This document shows positions 14,387 through 26,619 of a stretch of DNA of 64,000 nt, piece by piece. The notes beneath the pieces were generated by a model, which had not been told where the DNA came from, did not search any database, and worked only from the letters and a program-made list of their open reading frames with translations. The stretch comes from Enterobacter cloacae (lineage in GTDB: Bacteria; Pseudomonadota; Gammaproteobacteria; Enterobacterales; Enterobacteriaceae). The position numbers were made by a program, and so were the translations under genes. Where the stretch lies: positions 1,302,001 to 1,366,000 of the forward strand of contig NZ_CP056117.1 in assembly GCF_013375935.1 (NCBI RefSeq), in the 5' to 3' direction. Numbering within the stretch: the first letter of the stretch is position 1; each line of letters starts with the position of its first letter.

Positions 14387-16810
14387 ATGAAAACAAAACT
14401 TTCCTGGTTATGTGCAGTGGCAATGGGGATGAGTGCGCTCCCTGCAACAGTGGTTAACGCAGCGCCTGACAACGCGGCGACCACGCCTGCGCCAACGGTG
14501 CCTGTCGTCGCGCAGGCGACCGATCCGGTTGTGACTGCGGCGCCGGGGCAGACGGAAAACGTCACCCCGAATCAGCCGACAGCGGGGAATACGCTGCCCG
14601 CCGACAGCCCGGTTGTCGGGCAAGTGATGCCCGGCGTGCCCGGGGCCAGCGCGCCGGTAGTGGCGGAAAATACGCCGTCGCGTGATGTGAAGCTGACCTT
14701 TGCCCAGATTGCGCCGCCGCCTGGCAGCATGGTGCTGCGCGGTACTAACCCGAACGGCGGCATTGAATTTGGCATGCGAAGCGATGAGCTGGTGTCGAAA
14801 GCGATGCTGAACCTGGAATACACGCCATCGCCGTCGCTGCTGCCGGTGCAGTCCCAGCTTAAGGTTTACCTGAACGACGAGCTGATGGAGGTTCTGCCGG
14901 TCACCAAAGAGCAGCTGGGTAAGAAAACCCTGGCGCAGGTTCCGATTAACCCGCTGTTTATCACCGACTTTAACCGCGTGCGTCTGGAGTTTGTCGGCCA
15001 CTATCGCGACGTCTGCGAAAACCCGTCCAGCAGCACGCTGTGGCTGGACGTTGGTCGTAACTCCTCGTTGCAGATGACCTATCAGCCGCTGGCGCTGAAA
15101 AACGATCTCTCTGCCTTCCCGGTGCCGTTCTTCGACCCGCGCGATAACCGCCCGCTGAATCTGCCGATGGTCTTTGCCGGCGCGCCGGACGTAACCGAAC
15201 AGCTGGCGGCGACCATCGTGGCATCGTGGTTTGGCTCCCGCTCCGGCTGGCGTGGACAGAGCTTCCCGGTGATGTACGACAAAATGCCCGACAAAAATGC
15301 CATTGTGTTTGCAACCAACGCCAGGCGCCCGGCGTTCCTGCGCGACCATCCGGATGTGAAAGCGCCGACCATCGAGATGATGAGCCACCCGGACAACCCG
15401 TACGTGAAGCTGCTGGTGGTCTTCGGGCGTGACGAAAAAGATCTGGTGCAGGCCGCGAAGGGCATTGCCCAGGGAAATATCCTGTTCCGCGGTAACAGCG
15501 TCGTGGTGGATGAGGTGAAACCGCTGCTGGCGCGTAAGCCTTACGATGCGCCGAACTGGGTGCGCACCGACCGCGCGATTACCTTCGGCGAGCTGAAAAC
15601 CTATGAAGAGCAGCTGCAGTCAACCGGGCTGGAACCTTCTCCGGTGAGCCTGTCTCTGAACCTGCCGCCGGATCTGTATCTGCTGCGCACCAACGGTATC
15701 GATATCAACCTGAACTACCGTTACACCGCGCCGCCAACCAAAGACAGCTCGCGCATGGATATCAGCCTTAACAACCAGTTCCTGCAATCGTTCAGCCTGG
15801 CCAGTAACCAGGAGACAAACCGGTTGATGCTGCGTCTGCCGGTTCTGCAGGGGCTGCTGGACGGTAAAACCGATGTCTCTATCCCGGCGCTGAAGCTGGG
15901 GGCGATAAACCAGCTGCGGTTTAACTTCCAGTATATGAACCCGATGCCGGGCGGTTCGGTGGAAAACTGTATTACCTTCCAGCCGGTGCAAAATCACGTG
16001 GTGATTGGCGATGATTCCACCATCGACTTCTCGAAGTACTACCACTTTATTGCGATGCCGGATCTGCGTGCGTTTGCTAACGCCAGCTTCCCGTTCAGCC
16101 GCATGGCGGATCTCTCTGAATCGATTGTTGTAATGCCAAAAGCGGCCAACGAAGGTCAGGTTGCCACCCTGCTCGACACCATGGGCACCGTCGGGGCGCA
16201 AACCGGCCTGCCGGCCATTAACGTGACGGTGACGGATGACGGTAGTCAGATCCAGGACAAAGACGCCGATATCATGGTCATCGGCAACATCCCGGACAAG
16301 CTGAAAGACGAGAAGCGCGTCGATCTGCTGGTGCAGGCGGCCCAGTCCTGGGTCAACACCCCGCTGCGCCAGACCGAGTTCCCGAGCATCATGCCGGACA
16401 GCGGCGATCGTCAGGCCAATATCAAGACGACCGTAAGCTCAACGGGCCCGATGGCCGCGATTGTTGGCTTCCAGTCTCCGTACAACGACCAGCGCAGCGT
16501 TATCGCCCTGCTGGCGGACAGCCCGCGCGGGTATGAACTGCTCAACGAGGCCATGAACGACAGCGGTAAACGAGCGGCAATGTTCGGTTCCGTCTCGGTT
16601 ATTCGTGAGTCGGGCGTCAACAGCCTGCGCGTGGGGGATGTTTACTATGTGGGCCATCTGCCGTGGTTCGAGCGTCTGTGGTACGCCCTCTCTAACCATC
16701 CGGTGCTGCTGGCCGTGCTGGCTGCGCTCAGCGTGGTACTGCTGGCCTGGGTGCTGTGGCGTCTGCTGCGGATCATCAGCCGCCGTCGACTTAACCCGGA
16801 CCATGAGTAA
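14387..16810 (+). CDS. bcsB: Cellulose synthase periplasmic subunit BcsB
   Basis: Periplasmic partner of BcsA that guides the glucan, with a C-terminal membrane anchor (about 776-796) followed by a basic tail. 807 residues from ATG 14387, about 28 longer than K-12 (779). The extra length lies between the signal peptide (cleavage near NAAPDN, residue 25) and the conserved SRDVKLTF: a Pro/Ala/Val-rich linker with PVV and APVV repeats. The carbohydrate-binding and flavodoxin-like core (FFDPRDNRPLNLP, GGSVENCITF) is intact. It begins 10 bases after the bcsA stop. Confidence 0.97.
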   Translation: MKTKLSWLCAVAMGMSALPATVVNAAPDNAATTPAPTVPVVAQATDPVVTAAPGQTENVTPNQPTAGNTLPADSPVVGQVMPGVPGASAPVVAENTPSRDVKLTFAQIAPPPGSMVLRGTNPNGGIEFGMRSDELVSKAMLNLEYTPSPSLLPVQSQLKVYLNDELMEVLPVTKEQLGKKTLAQVPINPLFITDFNRVRLEFVGHYRDVCENPSSSTLWLDVGRNSSLQMTYQPLALKNDLSAFPVPFFDPRDNRPLNLPMVFAGAPDVTEQLAATIVASWFGSRSGWRGQSFPVMYDKMPDKNAIVFATNARRPAFLRDHPDVKAPTIEMMSHPDNPYVKLLVVFGRDEKDLVQAAKGIAQGNILFRGNSVVVDEVKPLLARKPYDAPNWVRTDRAITFGELKTYEEQLQSTGLEPSPVSLSLNLPPDLYLLRTNGIDINLNYRYTAPPTKDSSRMDISLNNQFLQSFSLASNQETNRLMLRLPVLQGLLDGKTDVSIPALKLGAINQLRFNFQYMNPMPGGSVENCITFQPVQNHVVIGDDSTIDFSKYYHFIAMPDLRAFANASFPFSRMADLSESIVVMPKAANEGQVATLLDTMGTVGAQTGLPAINVTVTDDGSQIQDKDADIMVIGNIPDKLKDEKRVDLLVQAAQSWVNTPLRQTEFPSIMPDSGDRQANIKTTVSSTGPMAAIVGFQSPYNDQRSVIALLADSPRGYELLNEAMNDSGKRAAMFGSVSVIRESGVNSLRVGDVYYVGHLPWFERLWYALSNHPVLLAVLAALSVVLLAWVLWRLLRIISRRRLNPDHE

Positions 16811-16816
16811 GCTGTG

Positions 16817-17926
16817 ATGAAAGTCTTTCGCGGATGTGTACTGGCAGCATTGATGCTGGCGACGACGACGACGCTTCACGCCGCCTGTAACTGGCCTGCA
16901 TGGGAGACGTTTAAAAAGGATTACATGAGCGAAAGCGGGCGCGTGATCGACCCCAGCGACGCGCGCAAAATCACCACCTCCGAAGGGCAAAGCTACGGTC
17001 TGTTCTTTGCCCTTGCCGCAAACGACCGCAACGCGTTCGATCTGCTGCTGACGTGGACGCGCGATAACCTCGCCGGGGGGGATTTAGCGCAACAACTCCC
17101 TGCCTGGCTGTGGGGGAAAACGGATGAAGAAACCTGGGCGGTTATCGACGATAACTCTGCGTCTGATGCCGATATCTGGATTGCCTGGTCGCTGCTGGAA
17201 GCCGGGCGGCTGTGGAACAATCCCGATTACACCCGCACGGGTAAGGCGCTGTTAACGCGCATTGCCCGCGAGGAGGTGGTGAAGGTGCCTGGGCTGGGCT
17301 CTATGCTTTTACCGGGTAAGGTCGGTTTTGCCGACGAGAACGTCTGGCGCTTCAACCCCAGCTACCTGCCGCCGCAGCTTGCGGGCTATTTTACCCGTTT
17401 TGGCGCCCCGTGGACGACGCTACGCGAAACCAACCTGCGCCTGCTGCTGGAGACCGCGCCGAAAGGGTTTTCCCCTAACTGGGTGAAATACCAGAAAAAG
17501 GGCGGCTGGCAGCTGAAGCAGGATCCGACCCTGATCGGCAGCTACGATGCGATTCGCGTCTATCTCTGGGTGGGGATGATGAACGATAACGATCCGCAAA
17601 AAGCCCGGCTTCTGGCGCGTTTCAAGCCCATGGCGACCACGACAATCAGGCAAGGCTTGCCGCCGGAGAAAGTGGATGTGGCAACGGGGAAACGCACCGG
17701 CGACGGGCCGGTAGGGTTCTCTGCCTCGCTGCTTCCGTTCTTACAAAACCGGGACGCGCAGGCGGTGCAGCGTCAGCGCGTCGCCGATCGTTTTCCCGAT
17801 AACAATGCCTATTACAGTTACGTTCTGACCCTGTTCGGACAAGGGTGGGATGAGCATCGTTTTCGCTTCACCGCGCAAGGTGAATTAATACCGGACTGGG
17901 GTCAGGAATGCGCACGTTCACAATAA
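16817..17926 (+). CDS. bcsZ: Periplasmic endo-1,4-beta-glucanase BcsZ
   Basis: GH8 cellulase that trims cellulose in the periplasm and modulates fibre export. 369 residues (K-12: 368). The signal peptide ends near HAACNW (residues 22-24). The catalytic acid Glu56 lies in [19 protein letters not shown] and SYDAIRVY, typical of the family, follow. ATG 16817 is chosen over GTG 16814 from the K-12 alignment. The end overlaps the bcsC start by 19 bases. Confidence 0.97.
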   Translation: MKVFRGCVLAALMLATTTTLHAACNWPAWETFKKDYMSESGRVIDPSDARKITTSEGQSYGLFFALAANDRNAFDLLLTWTRDNLAGGDLAQQLPAWLWGKTDEETWAVIDDNSASDADIWIAWSLLEAGRLWNNPDYTRTGKALLTRIAREEVVKVPGLGSMLLPGKVGFADENVWRFNPSYLPPQLAGYFTRFGAPWTTLRETNLRLLLETAPKGFSPNWVKYQKKGGWQLKQDPTLIGSYDAIRVYLWVGMMNDNDPQKARLLARFKPMATTTIRQGLPPEKVDVATGKRTGDGPVGFSASLLPFLQNRDAQAVQRQRVADRFPDNNAYYSYVLTLFGQGWDEHRFRFTAQGELIPDWGQECARSQ

Positions 17927-20900
17927 ATCTACTCACCTTATCGCTTGGCCTGGCGCTGATGCCCCTGGCCCAGGCCGCCAACTCCCCGCAGCAGAGACAG
18001 CTGCTGGAACAGGTCCGTCTGGGGGAATCCACGCAGCGCGAAGATCTGGTGCGTCAGTCGCTTTATCGCCTTGAGCTTATCGACCCCAACAACCCGGATG
18101 TTATTGCCGCGCGCTTCCGCTACCTGTTACGGCAGGGCGATACGGCGGGCGCGCAAAAAGAGCTGGATCGCCTGAAAGGGATGGCGCCAGACTCGGACGT
18201 GTACCAGTCCTCCCGTAATACCATGCTGCTCTCCACGCCGGAGGGGCGTCAGGCCCTACAGCAGGCTCGCCTGCTTGCCACCACTGGCCATACGCAGGAA
18301 GCCATTGCCGCGTACGACAAACTGTTTGACGGTAATCCGCCTACCGGCGAGATCGCGACAGAGTACTGGAACGTGGTGGCGAAAGAGCCTGCCCGCCGTA
18401 ATTCGGCCATAGGCCAGCTTAAAAACATTAACGCCAGCAGCCCGGGCAACGCCCAGCTACAGGCTTCGCTGGCGCAGCTCCTGTTCCAGGACGGACGCCG
18501 CGATGAAGGGTTTGCGGTGTTGCAGGAGATGGCTAAATCAAACAATGGCCGCAGCCAGGCGTCGGATATGTGGTACCAGCAGATCAAGGATCTGCCGGCC
18601 AGCAGCGCCAGCGTGACTGCACTGCAAAAATACCTGAGCGTGTTCAGCGATGGCGAAAACGTGACGGCAGCGCGCGCCCAGCTTGAAGCGCAGCAAAAAC
18701 AGCTCGCCGATCCGGCGTTCCGCGCGAAAGCCGAAGGGTTAGCCGCGGTGGATGCCGGGCAGGGCAGCAAAGCGGTGGCCGAGCTGCAAAAAGCGGTCAG
18801 CGCCAACCACGCCGACAGTGAAGCCGTCGGCGCGCTGGGGCAGGCCTATTCACAAAAAGGCGATCGCGTCCGCGCGGTGGCGCAGTTTGAAAAGGCGATC
18901 GCCCTCGATCCCCAGAGCGAAAATCGCGGGAAATGGGACAGCCTGCTGAAGGTCAACCGGTACTGGCTGCTGATCCAGCAGGGTGATAACGCCCTGAAGG
19001 CCAACAACCCGGCTCAGGCGGAACGCTATTACCGCCAGGCGTTACGCATGGACAGCGGCAACAGCAACGCGGTGCGCGGCCTTGCCAATATTTATCGCGC
19101 GCAGTCCCCGGAGAAAGCAACACAGTTTATTCAGTCTCTCTCTGCCAGCCAGCGCCGCAGCATTGATGATATTGAACGCAGCCTGACGAACGAGCAGCTC
19201 TCGGCCCAGGCTGAACAGCTGGAAAGTCAGGGGAAATATGCCCAGGCCGCAGAAATTCAGCGCCGCCGCCTTGCGCTTTCGCCGGGCGACGTGTGGATCA
19301 CCTACCGTCTGTCGCGCGATCTGTACAGCGCGGGCCAGCGCAGCGAGGCGGATAACCTTATGCTCCAGCTGGCAAGCCAGAAGCCGGGCGATCCGGAGCA
19401 GGTGTACGCCAGCGGGCTTTACCTGTCCGGTAACGATCGGGACCGTGCCGCGCTGGCACATCTGAATACGCTGCCGCGCGACAGGTGGAACGGTAATATC
19501 CAGGAGCTGGCGGAACGTCTGCAAAGCAATCAGGTGCTGGAAACCGCTAACCGCCTGCGCGACAGCGGTAAAGAGCAGGAGGCGGAAGCGCTGCTTCGCC
19601 AGCAGCCTGCGTCCACCCGTATCGACCTGACGCTGGCGGACTGGGCGGAACAGCGTGGCGACCGCGACGCCGCGAAAAACGCCTACAGCACCGTCCTGCA
19701 ACGCGAACCGCAGAACGAAGACGCTATTCTCGGCCTGACCGAAGTGTATATTGCGCAGGGCAACAAGGACGCGGCGCGCGCGACGCTGGCGACGATGCCG
19801 GCGGAACAAAACGGCGAACCGCTCTCCATCAATATGCAGCGACGACTTGCCATGGCGCAGGCAGGCCTGGGCGATTCGGCCGCAGCAGAAAAGACCTTCA
19901 ACGCCATTCTTCCTCAGGCAAAGTCGCAGCCGCCATCTATGGAGAGCGCGCTGGTGGTGCGTGATGCCGCCCGTTTCCAGGCACAAAGCGGTCGGCCTCA
20001 GCAGGCGCTGGACACATATAAAGACGCGATGGTCTCCTCGGGCATTACCACGACCCGCCCGTCCGATAACGACAGCTTTACGCGCCTGACGCGTAACGAT
20101 GAAAAAGATGACTGGCTGAAGCGCGGCGTGCGCAGCGATGCGGGCGAGCTGTACCGTCAGCAGGATCTTAACGTCACGCTGCAACACGATTACTGGGGAT
20201 CCAGCGGTACGGGAGGGTATTCCGACCTTAAAGCACACACCACCATGCTTCAGGTTGACGCGCCGCTGTCGGACGGTCGAATGTTCTTCCGTAGCGATCT
20301 GGTCAATATGAACGCCGGCTCCTTTGATACGGACAACGGCACCTACGATCCAACGTGGGGTACCTGCGCCGAAACGCCATGTCGCGGCAGCACGAATCAG
20401 TCGGCCAACGGCGCCAGCGTGGCCGTCGGCTGGCAGAATAACACCTGGGTGTGGGATATCGGTACCACGCCGATGGGCTTTAACGTTGTGGACGTGGTGG
20501 GTAGCCTGAGCTACAGCAACGATCTAGGGCCGATTGGCTACACCCTGAACGCCCATCGTCGTCCGGTTTCCAGCTCCGTGCTGGCGTTTGCCGGGCAAAA
20601 AGATCCCAATACCGACACCACCTGGGGCGGCGTGCGGGCTACCGGCGGCGGCGTGAGCGTGAGCTATGATAAAGGCGAAGCTAACGGTATCTGGTCAAGC
20701 CTGAGCGCCGACAGCCTGACCGGGAAGCATGTGGAAGATAACTGGCGCGTCCGCTGGATGACCGGCTACTACTACAAGCTCATCAACAAAAACAATGAGC
20801 GCCTGACGGTCGGCGTGTCGAACATGCTGTGGCACTATGATAAAGACTTAAGCGGCTATTCGCTGGGTCAGGGCGGCTACTACAGTCCTCAGGAGTATGT

Positions 20901-21288
20901 ATCGTTCGCCTTACCGGTGAACTGGCGCAAGCGCACGGAGAACTGGTCATGGGAGCTGGGTGGCTCCGTCTCCTGGTCCCATTCAAAAACAAAAGATGTG
21001 ATGCGTTATCCGCTGCAGGGGCTGATCCCCGACAATGAGCCAGGCCGTTATACCGATAAAGGGGTGATGGAAACCGGCAGCAGCTCGTCGGGCACCGGTT
21101 ATACCGCGAGGGCGATTGTTGAGCGCCGCGTGACGTCCAACTGGTTTGTCGGTCTGGGCGTCGATATTCAGGAAGCGAAAGATTATACCCCGAGCCACGC
21201 GCTGCTCTATGTGCGCTATTCTGCCGCGGGCTGGCAGGGTGATATGGACTTACCGCCGGAACCGCTGGTGCCTTATGCAGACTGGTAA
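17908..21288 (+). CDS. bcsC: Cellulose secretion outer-membrane porin BcsC
   Basis: Exports cellulose: an N-terminal periplasmic TPR scaffold feeds a C-terminal 16-strand beta barrel. 1126 residues with a signal peptide (cleavage near AQAANS, residue 23). TPR units fill about 25-720. The barrel begins near residue 740 ([15 protein letters not shown]) and ends with the terminal aromatic residue in PYADW. It is 31 residues shorter than my recollection of K-12 BcsC (1157): the segment joining [12 protein letters not shown] to [12 protein letters not shown] lacks one whole 34-residue TPR. The frame is intact, so it is a length variant and not a broken gene. It overlaps bcsZ by 19 bases and is the last gene of the rightward bcs operon. 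Confidence 0.97.
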   Translation: MRTFTINLLTLSLGLALMPLAQAANSPQQRQLLEQVRLGESTQREDLVRQSLYRLELIDPNNPDVIAARFRYLLRQGDTAGAQKELDRLKGMAPDSDVYQSSRNTMLLSTPEGRQALQQARLLATTGHTQEAIAAYDKLFDGNPPTGEIATEYWNVVAKEPARRNSAIGQLKNINASSPGNAQLQASLAQLLFQDGRRDEGFAVLQEMAKSNNGRSQASDMWYQQIKDLPASSASVTALQKYLSVFSDGENVTAARAQLEAQQKQLADPAFRAKAEGLAAVDAGQGSKAVAELQKAVSANHADSEAVGALGQAYSQKGDRVRAVAQFEKAIALDPQSENRGKWDSLLKVNRYWLLIQQGDNALKANNPAQAERYYRQALRMDSGNSNAVRGLANIYRAQSPEKATQFIQSLSASQRRSIDDIERSLTNEQLSAQAEQLESQGKYAQAAEIQRRRLALSPGDVWITYRLSRDLYSAGQRSEADNLMLQLASQKPGDPEQVYASGLYLSGNDRDRAALAHLNTLPRDRWNGNIQELAERLQSNQVLETANRLRDSGKEQEAEALLRQQPASTRIDLTLADWAEQRGDRDAAKNAYSTVLQREPQNEDAILGLTEVYIAQGNKDAARATLATMPAEQNGEPLSINMQRRLAMAQAGLGDSAAAEKTFNAILPQAKSQPPSMESALVVRDAARFQAQSGRPQQALDTYKDAMVSSGITTTRPSDNDSFTRLTRNDEKDDWLKRGVRSDAGELYRQQDLNVTLQHDYWGSSGTGGYSDLKAHTTMLQVDAPLSDGRMFFRSDLVNMNAGSFDTDNGTYDPTWGTCAETPCRGSTNQSANGASVAVGWQNNTWVWDIGTTPMGFNVVDVVGSLSYSNDLGPIGYTLNAHRRPVSSSVLAFAGQKDPNTDTTWGGVRATGGGVSVSYDKGEANGIWSSLSADSLTGKHVEDNWRVRWMTGYYYKLINKNNERLTVGVSNMLWHYDKDLSGYSLGQGGYYSPQEYVSFALPVNWRKRTENWSWELGGSVSWSHSKTKDVMRYPLQGLIPDNEPGRYTDKGVMETGSSSSGTGYTARAIVERRVTSNWFVGLGVDIQEAKDYTPSHALLYVRYSAAGWQGDMDLPPEPLVPYADW

Positions 21289-21349
21289 TCGGATTTTCTC
21301 TTAATCTAATTGTAAGTCTCTCTTAAAAGTCCAGCTATCGGGTATACTC

Positions 21350-21380
21350 GGGCGCACCAGGTTTACACCCTGGTGCGCCC
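21350..21380 (+). promoter_or_regulatory. Perfect hairpin at the predicted pdeK transcription start
   Basis: GGGCGCACCAGG and CCTGGTGCGCCC form a 12-base perfect inverted repeat with a 7-base loop. It begins two bases after a near-consensus -10 hexamer (TATACT, 21343-21348), so a transcript from that promoter would start inside the first arm. It could be an operator, a 5'-end stabilising stem, or the bcs operon terminator, though no T run follows. Confidence 0.55.
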
Positions 21381-21408
21381 TGCGCTTCGAGTTTTGTGGA
21401 GAGTCATT

Positions 21409-23415
21409 TTGCGTGTCAGCCGTTCCTTAACGATCAAACAGATGGCGATGGTGTCTGCCGTCACAATGCTGTTTGTCTTCATCTTCTGCGTTATTTTGCT
21501 GTTTCATTCCGTACAGCAGAATCGCTATAACACGGCCTCGCAACTGGAAAGTATCGCCCGCTCGGTGCGGGAACCGCTGTCAGCCTCGATCCTGAAGGGG
21601 GATATTCCCGAGGCGGAATCTATTCTGAAACGCATCCAGCCCGCCGGTATCGTAAGCCGCGCAGACGTCGTGCTGCCTAACCAGTTCCAGGCGCTGCGGA
21701 TGAGTTTTATTCCTGAGCGCCCCGTCCCGATGATGGTGATGCGCATGTTTGAGCTGCCGGTGCAGATTTCGCTGCCCCTCTATTCACTGGAAAGGCCTGC
21801 CAACCCGCAGCCGCTGGCGTATCTGGTGTTACAGGCGGACTCGTACCGCATGTATAAATTCGTCATGAGCTGGGTTGCTACGTTAGTAACTACTTACTTA
21901 CTTCTGACGTTAATGCTGAGCGTGGCGCTGACGTGGTGCATCAACCGGCTGATTGTGCATCCCCTGCGCCGCATCGCCCGTGAGCTGAACGATCTCTCCC
22001 CGCAGGAGCACGTCGGGCATCAGCTTGCCCTGCCGCGCCTTCACCACGACGATGAAATCGGCATGCTGGTCCGGAGTTACAATATCAACCAGCAGCGCGT
22101 TCTGCGCCAGCAGGAAGAGCTGAGCAACAACGCCACCCGCTTCCCGGTTTCAGACCTGCCAAACAAAGCGTTTTTGATGGCCTTGCTGGAGCAGATCGTG
22201 GCCCGCCAGCAGACCACCGCGCTGATGGTGATAGCCTGCGAAACCTTGCAGGACACGGCAGGCGTGCTGAAAGAGAGCCAGCGCGAGATGCTGCTGCTGA
22301 CGCTGGTGGAAAAGGTGAAATCAGTGCTGTCGCCGCGGATGGTGCTCACCCAGGTGAGCGGCTATGACCTGGTGGTTATTGCTCACGGTGTAAAAGAGCC
22401 GTGGCACGCCATCACGCTAGGTCAGCAAGTACTCACTGTCATTAATGAGCGGCTGCCCGTGCAGGGCATCCAGCTACGCCCGAGCGCCAGCATCGGCATT
22501 GCGATGTACTACGGTGGCCTGACCGCCGAGCAGCTGTACCGTCGCGCTTTCTCGGCGGCGTTTACCGCGCGCCGTAAAGGGAAAAATCAGATCCAGTTCT
22601 TTGACCCGGAGCAGATGGAAAAAGCCCAGCAGCGCCTGACGGAAGAGAGCGACATTCTGACGGCGATGGACAATCGCCAGTTTGCGCTCTGGCTACAGCC
22701 GCAGGTGAATTTGAGCACGGGCGAAGTAACCAGCGCCGAAGCGTTACTGCGTATGCAGCAGCCGGATGGCGCGTGGGAACTGCCTGAAGGCATGATCGAG
22801 CGTATCGAGTCCTGCGGCCTGATGGTGACCGTGGGTTACTGGGTGCTGGAAGAGTCGTGCCGCCAGCTCGCGGCCTGGCAGCAGCGGGGGATCACTCTGC
22901 CGCTGTCGGTGAATCTTTCTGCGCTACAGCTGATGCATCCGACCATGGTGTCGGAGATGCTGGAGCTGATCCAGCGCTACCGCATTCAGCCAGACACGCT
23001 GATTCTGGAAGTAACCGAGAGCCGTTGTATCGACGATCCTGACGACGCCGTCGCCATTCTGAAACCGCTGCGCAACGCCGGGATCCGCATTGCGCTGGAT
23101 GATTTTGGGATGGGCTATTCAGGCCTGCGCCAGCTTCAGCACATGAAGGCCCTGCCGGTAGACGTCCTGAAAATCGACAAAACCTTCGTTGAGGGATTAC
23201 CGGAAGACAGCAGCCTGGTGCAGGCCATTATCCAGATGGCGCACAGCCTGAACCTGCACGTGATTGCCGAAGGTATTGAAACCGAAGCCCAGCGCGAGTG
23301 GCTGGCTGCGGCGGGCGTTAAGAGCGGGCAGGGCTTCCTGTTTGCCCGCGCCGTGCCGTCGGATATTTTCGAACAACGCTATCTCGCCGATGCCGGCAAT
23401 AACGCAAAAGTGTAA
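21409..23415 (+). CDS. pdeK: Cyclic-di-GMP phosphodiesterase PdeK (YhjK)
   Basis: Membrane c-di-GMP phosphodiesterase next to the cellulose operon. It has a TM segment near the N-terminus, a periplasmic sensory domain, a second TM (about 155-175), HAMP, a degenerate GGDEF domain (SGYDL at the active loop, so not a cyclase) and a C-terminal EAL domain. The EAL catalytic signature is complete: [40 protein letters not shown]. The start is TTG 21409 (668 residues), inferred because [14 protein letters not shown] is the K-12 N-terminus and GGAGAG lies 6-8 bases upstream; the in-frame ATG at 21373 is inside the leader hairpin. Its own promoter is likely, since 120 bases separate it from bcsC. Confidence 0.92.
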   Translation: MRVSRSLTIKQMAMVSAVTMLFVFIFCVILLFHSVQQNRYNTASQLESIARSVREPLSASILKGDIPEAESILKRIQPAGIVSRADVVLPNQFQALRMSFIPERPVPMMVMRMFELPVQISLPLYSLERPANPQPLAYLVLQADSYRMYKFVMSWVATLVTTYLLLTLMLSVALTWCINRLIVHPLRRIARELNDLSPQEHVGHQLALPRLHHDDEIGMLVRSYNINQQRVLRQQEELSNNATRFPVSDLPNKAFLMALLEQIVARQQTTALMVIACETLQDTAGVLKESQREMLLLTLVEKVKSVLSPRMVLTQVSGYDLVVIAHGVKEPWHAITLGQQVLTVINERLPVQGIQLRPSASIGIAMYYGGLTAEQLYRRAFSAAFTARRKGKNQIQFFDPEQMEKAQQRLTEESDILTAMDNRQFALWLQPQVNLSTGEVTSAEALLRMQQPDGAWELPEGMIERIESCGLMVTVGYWVLEESCRQLAAWQQRGITLPLSVNLSALQLMHPTMVSEMLELIQRYRIQPDTLILEVTESRCIDDPDDAVAILKPLRNAGIRIALDDFGMGYSGLRQLQHMKALPVDVLKIDKTFVEGLPEDSSLVQAIIQMAHSLNLHVIAEGIETEAQREWLAAAGVKSGQGFLFARAVPSDIFEQRYLADAGNNAKV

Positions 23416-23422
23416 TTTTGTT

Positions 23423-23442
23423 GCTGGCTTGTGCGAGCCAGC
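23423..23442 (+). terminator. Hairpin after pdeK
   Basis: GCTGGCT-TGTGCG-AGCCAGC is a perfect 7-base stem 8 bases after the pdeK stop. There is no T run, so termination is not certain. Confidence 0.4.
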
Positions 23443-23518
23443 TCAAAGTTCTTAACATTTGTGTTTCAAATTTGAACCTCGTTTATTTCTGTCCTGTTAT
23501 GTGGGTGTTATTTTAAAG

Positions 23519-24870
<1,352 letters not shown>

Positions 24871-24872
24871 AT

Positions 24873-24900
24873 GCCCGTATTCCCTTGTGGGGATGCGGGC
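24873..24900. terminator. Hairpin after dctA
   Basis: GCCCGTATTCCC-TTGT-GGGGATGCGGGC forms a 12-base stem (two G-U pairs) two bases after the dctA stop. There is no T run, so it is a transcript-end hairpin and not a textbook terminator. Confidence 0.5.
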
Positions 24901-25081
24901 ACCTGCGCATAATAACCGCTCATACCTGTCATAATTCGACAAGATTTTTTTTGGGTATATTTCGCTTCCGTCCGTGACGTTTAGCCGAACACGCTGTCTA
25001 ATCGGATGTTTTCATCGTCATATTTGAGTGCTCACGTCGCGAGACACTCTCTTTAACCAGGAATGTTGATCAGGGGTTCAC

Positions 25082-26569
25082 ATGCAGGGCACAAAAATTC
25101 GACTCTTAACCGGCGGTTTGCTGATGATGGCAGCAGCCAGTTATGTGCAGGCAGATGCGCTCCAGCCAGACCCGGCCTGGCAACAGGGAACACTGGCGAA
25201 CGGGTTCCAGTGGCAGGTATTAGCCACTCCGCAACGTCCGAGCGATCGCATCGAAATTCGTCTTTCTGTGAATACCGGCTCCCTCACTGAAAGCACCCAG
25301 CAGACCGGCTTAAGCCATTTTATTCCTCGACTGGCGCTCACCCAGAGCGGCAGTTTGCAGGCGGTTCAGGTGCGTTCGCTATGGCAACAGGCCATCGATC
25401 CTAAACGCCCGCTGCCGCCGGCTGTTGTCTCGTATGACTACACCATGTTTAACCTGAGCCTGCCTAACAACCGTAACGATCTGCTTAAAGAAGCGCTCAC
25501 CTACCTTTCCGATGCAACCGGCAAACTGGCGATCACGCCCGAGACCGTTAACTATGCGCTGAGCAACAGCGACATGGTGGCAACCTGGCCTGTGGATACC
25601 AAAGAAGGCTGGTGGCGCTACCGCCTGAAAGGCTCAACGCTGCTTGGGCATGACCCGGCAGAGCCGCTGAAGCAGCCGGTTGATGCCGGGCAGGTAAAAT
25701 CGTTCTACCAGCAGTGGTATACCCCGGACGCCATGACCCTGATTGTGGTCGGCAACGTGGACAGCCGTGCGGTAATCGAGCAAATCAACAAAGCGTTTGG
25801 CGACCTGAAAGGGAAGCGTGAAACCCCGGCTCCTGTTCCAACGCTCTCTCCGCTGCGCCCTGAAGCGGTCAGTATCATGACCGATACGGTGCGTCAGGAT
25901 CGTCTTTCGATGATGTGGGATACCGCCTGGCAGCCGATCCGCGAGTCCTCGGCGCTGCTGCGTTACTGGCGCGCGGACCTGGCGCGTGAAGCGCTGTTCT
26001 GGCACGTTCAGCAGACGCTCAGCAAGAACAACGTGAAAGATATTGGCCTCGGCTTTGACTGCCGCGTGCTGTTCCAGCGCGCGCAGTGCGCCATTAACGT
26101 GGAGTCGCCGGGCGATAAGCTGAACGCGAATCTCGCCGTGGTGGCAAAAGAGCTGGCAAAAGTGCGGAAAGAGGGGCTGTCTGAAGAGGAGTTTAACGCC
26201 CTGGTCGCGCAGAAATCCCTCGAATTGCAGAAGCTGTTCGCCACCTATGCCCGCGCCGATACCGATATCTTAATCAGCCAGCGCATTCGTTCCCTGCAGA
26301 ATCAGGTTGTGGACATCGCGCCGGAACAGTATCAGAAGCTGCGTCAGGACTTCCTCAGCGGGCTGACCGTTGAAATGCTGAATCAGGATCTGCGTCAGCA
26401 GCTCTCGCAGGATATGGCGTTGATTCTGCTACAGCCGAAAGGTGAGCCTGAGTACGACATGAAGGAGCTGAAGGCGACCTGGAGCACCATTATGGCAACC
26501 GCGCCGCAGCCAGCACAGGCGGCGGATGATTTGCACCAGGACGCGAGCGATATTCCGCAGGGTCAGTAA
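25082..26569 (+). CDS. yhjJ: Periplasmic M16-family protein YhjJ with degenerate zinc site
   Basis: 495 residues with a signal peptide (cleavage near VQADAL, residue 24) and the two-lobed fold of M16 (insulinase-like) peptidases: the GNVDSRAV segment follows DAMTLIVV in the usual place. The inverted zinc motif HxxEH of active M16 enzymes is replaced by HFIPR (in GLSHFIPRLALT, about residue 80), so it should not bind zinc in the normal way. K-12 YhjJ has the same loss. Function is unknown; a peptidase-like chaperone or regulatory subunit is possible. It lies alone between dctA and convergent kdgK. The start ATG follows AGGGGTTCAC. Confidence 0.93.
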   Translation: MQGTKIRLLTGGLLMMAAASYVQADALQPDPAWQQGTLANGFQWQVLATPQRPSDRIEIRLSVNTGSLTESTQQTGLSHFIPRLALTQSGSLQAVQVRSLWQQAIDPKRPLPPAVVSYDYTMFNLSLPNNRNDLLKEALTYLSDATGKLAITPETVNYALSNSDMVATWPVDTKEGWWRYRLKGSTLLGHDPAEPLKQPVDAGQVKSFYQQWYTPDAMTLIVVGNVDSRAVIEQINKAFGDLKGKRETPAPVPTLSPLRPEAVSIMTDTVRQDRLSMMWDTAWQPIRESSALLRYWRADLAREALFWHVQQTLSKNNVKDIGLGFDCRVLFQRAQCAINVESPGDKLNANLAVVAKELAKVRKEGLSEEEFNALVAQKSLELQKLFATYARADTDILISQRIRSLQNQVVDIAPEQYQKLRQDFLSGLTVEMLNQDLRQQLSQDMALILLQPKGEPEYDMKELKATWSTIMATAPQPAQAADDLHQDASDIPQGQ

Positions 26570-26587
26570 GGCCCGAGGTTCTTTATT

Positions 26588-26616
26588 CCCTCTCCCTGTG
26601 GGAGAGGGTTAGGGAG
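26588..26616. repeat. Dispersed palindrome, copy 2 (yhjJ/kdgK)
   Basis: CCCTCTCCC-TGT-GGGAGAGGG followed by TTAGGGAG, between the ends of convergent yhjJ and kdgK. Confidence 0.85.
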
Positions 26617-26619
26617 TGC

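Noticed and set aside
23456..23480. CRP site before dctA
   Set aside because: TTTGTGTTTCAAATTTGAAC has only weak agreement with TGTGA-N6-TCACA; the second half-site fails.
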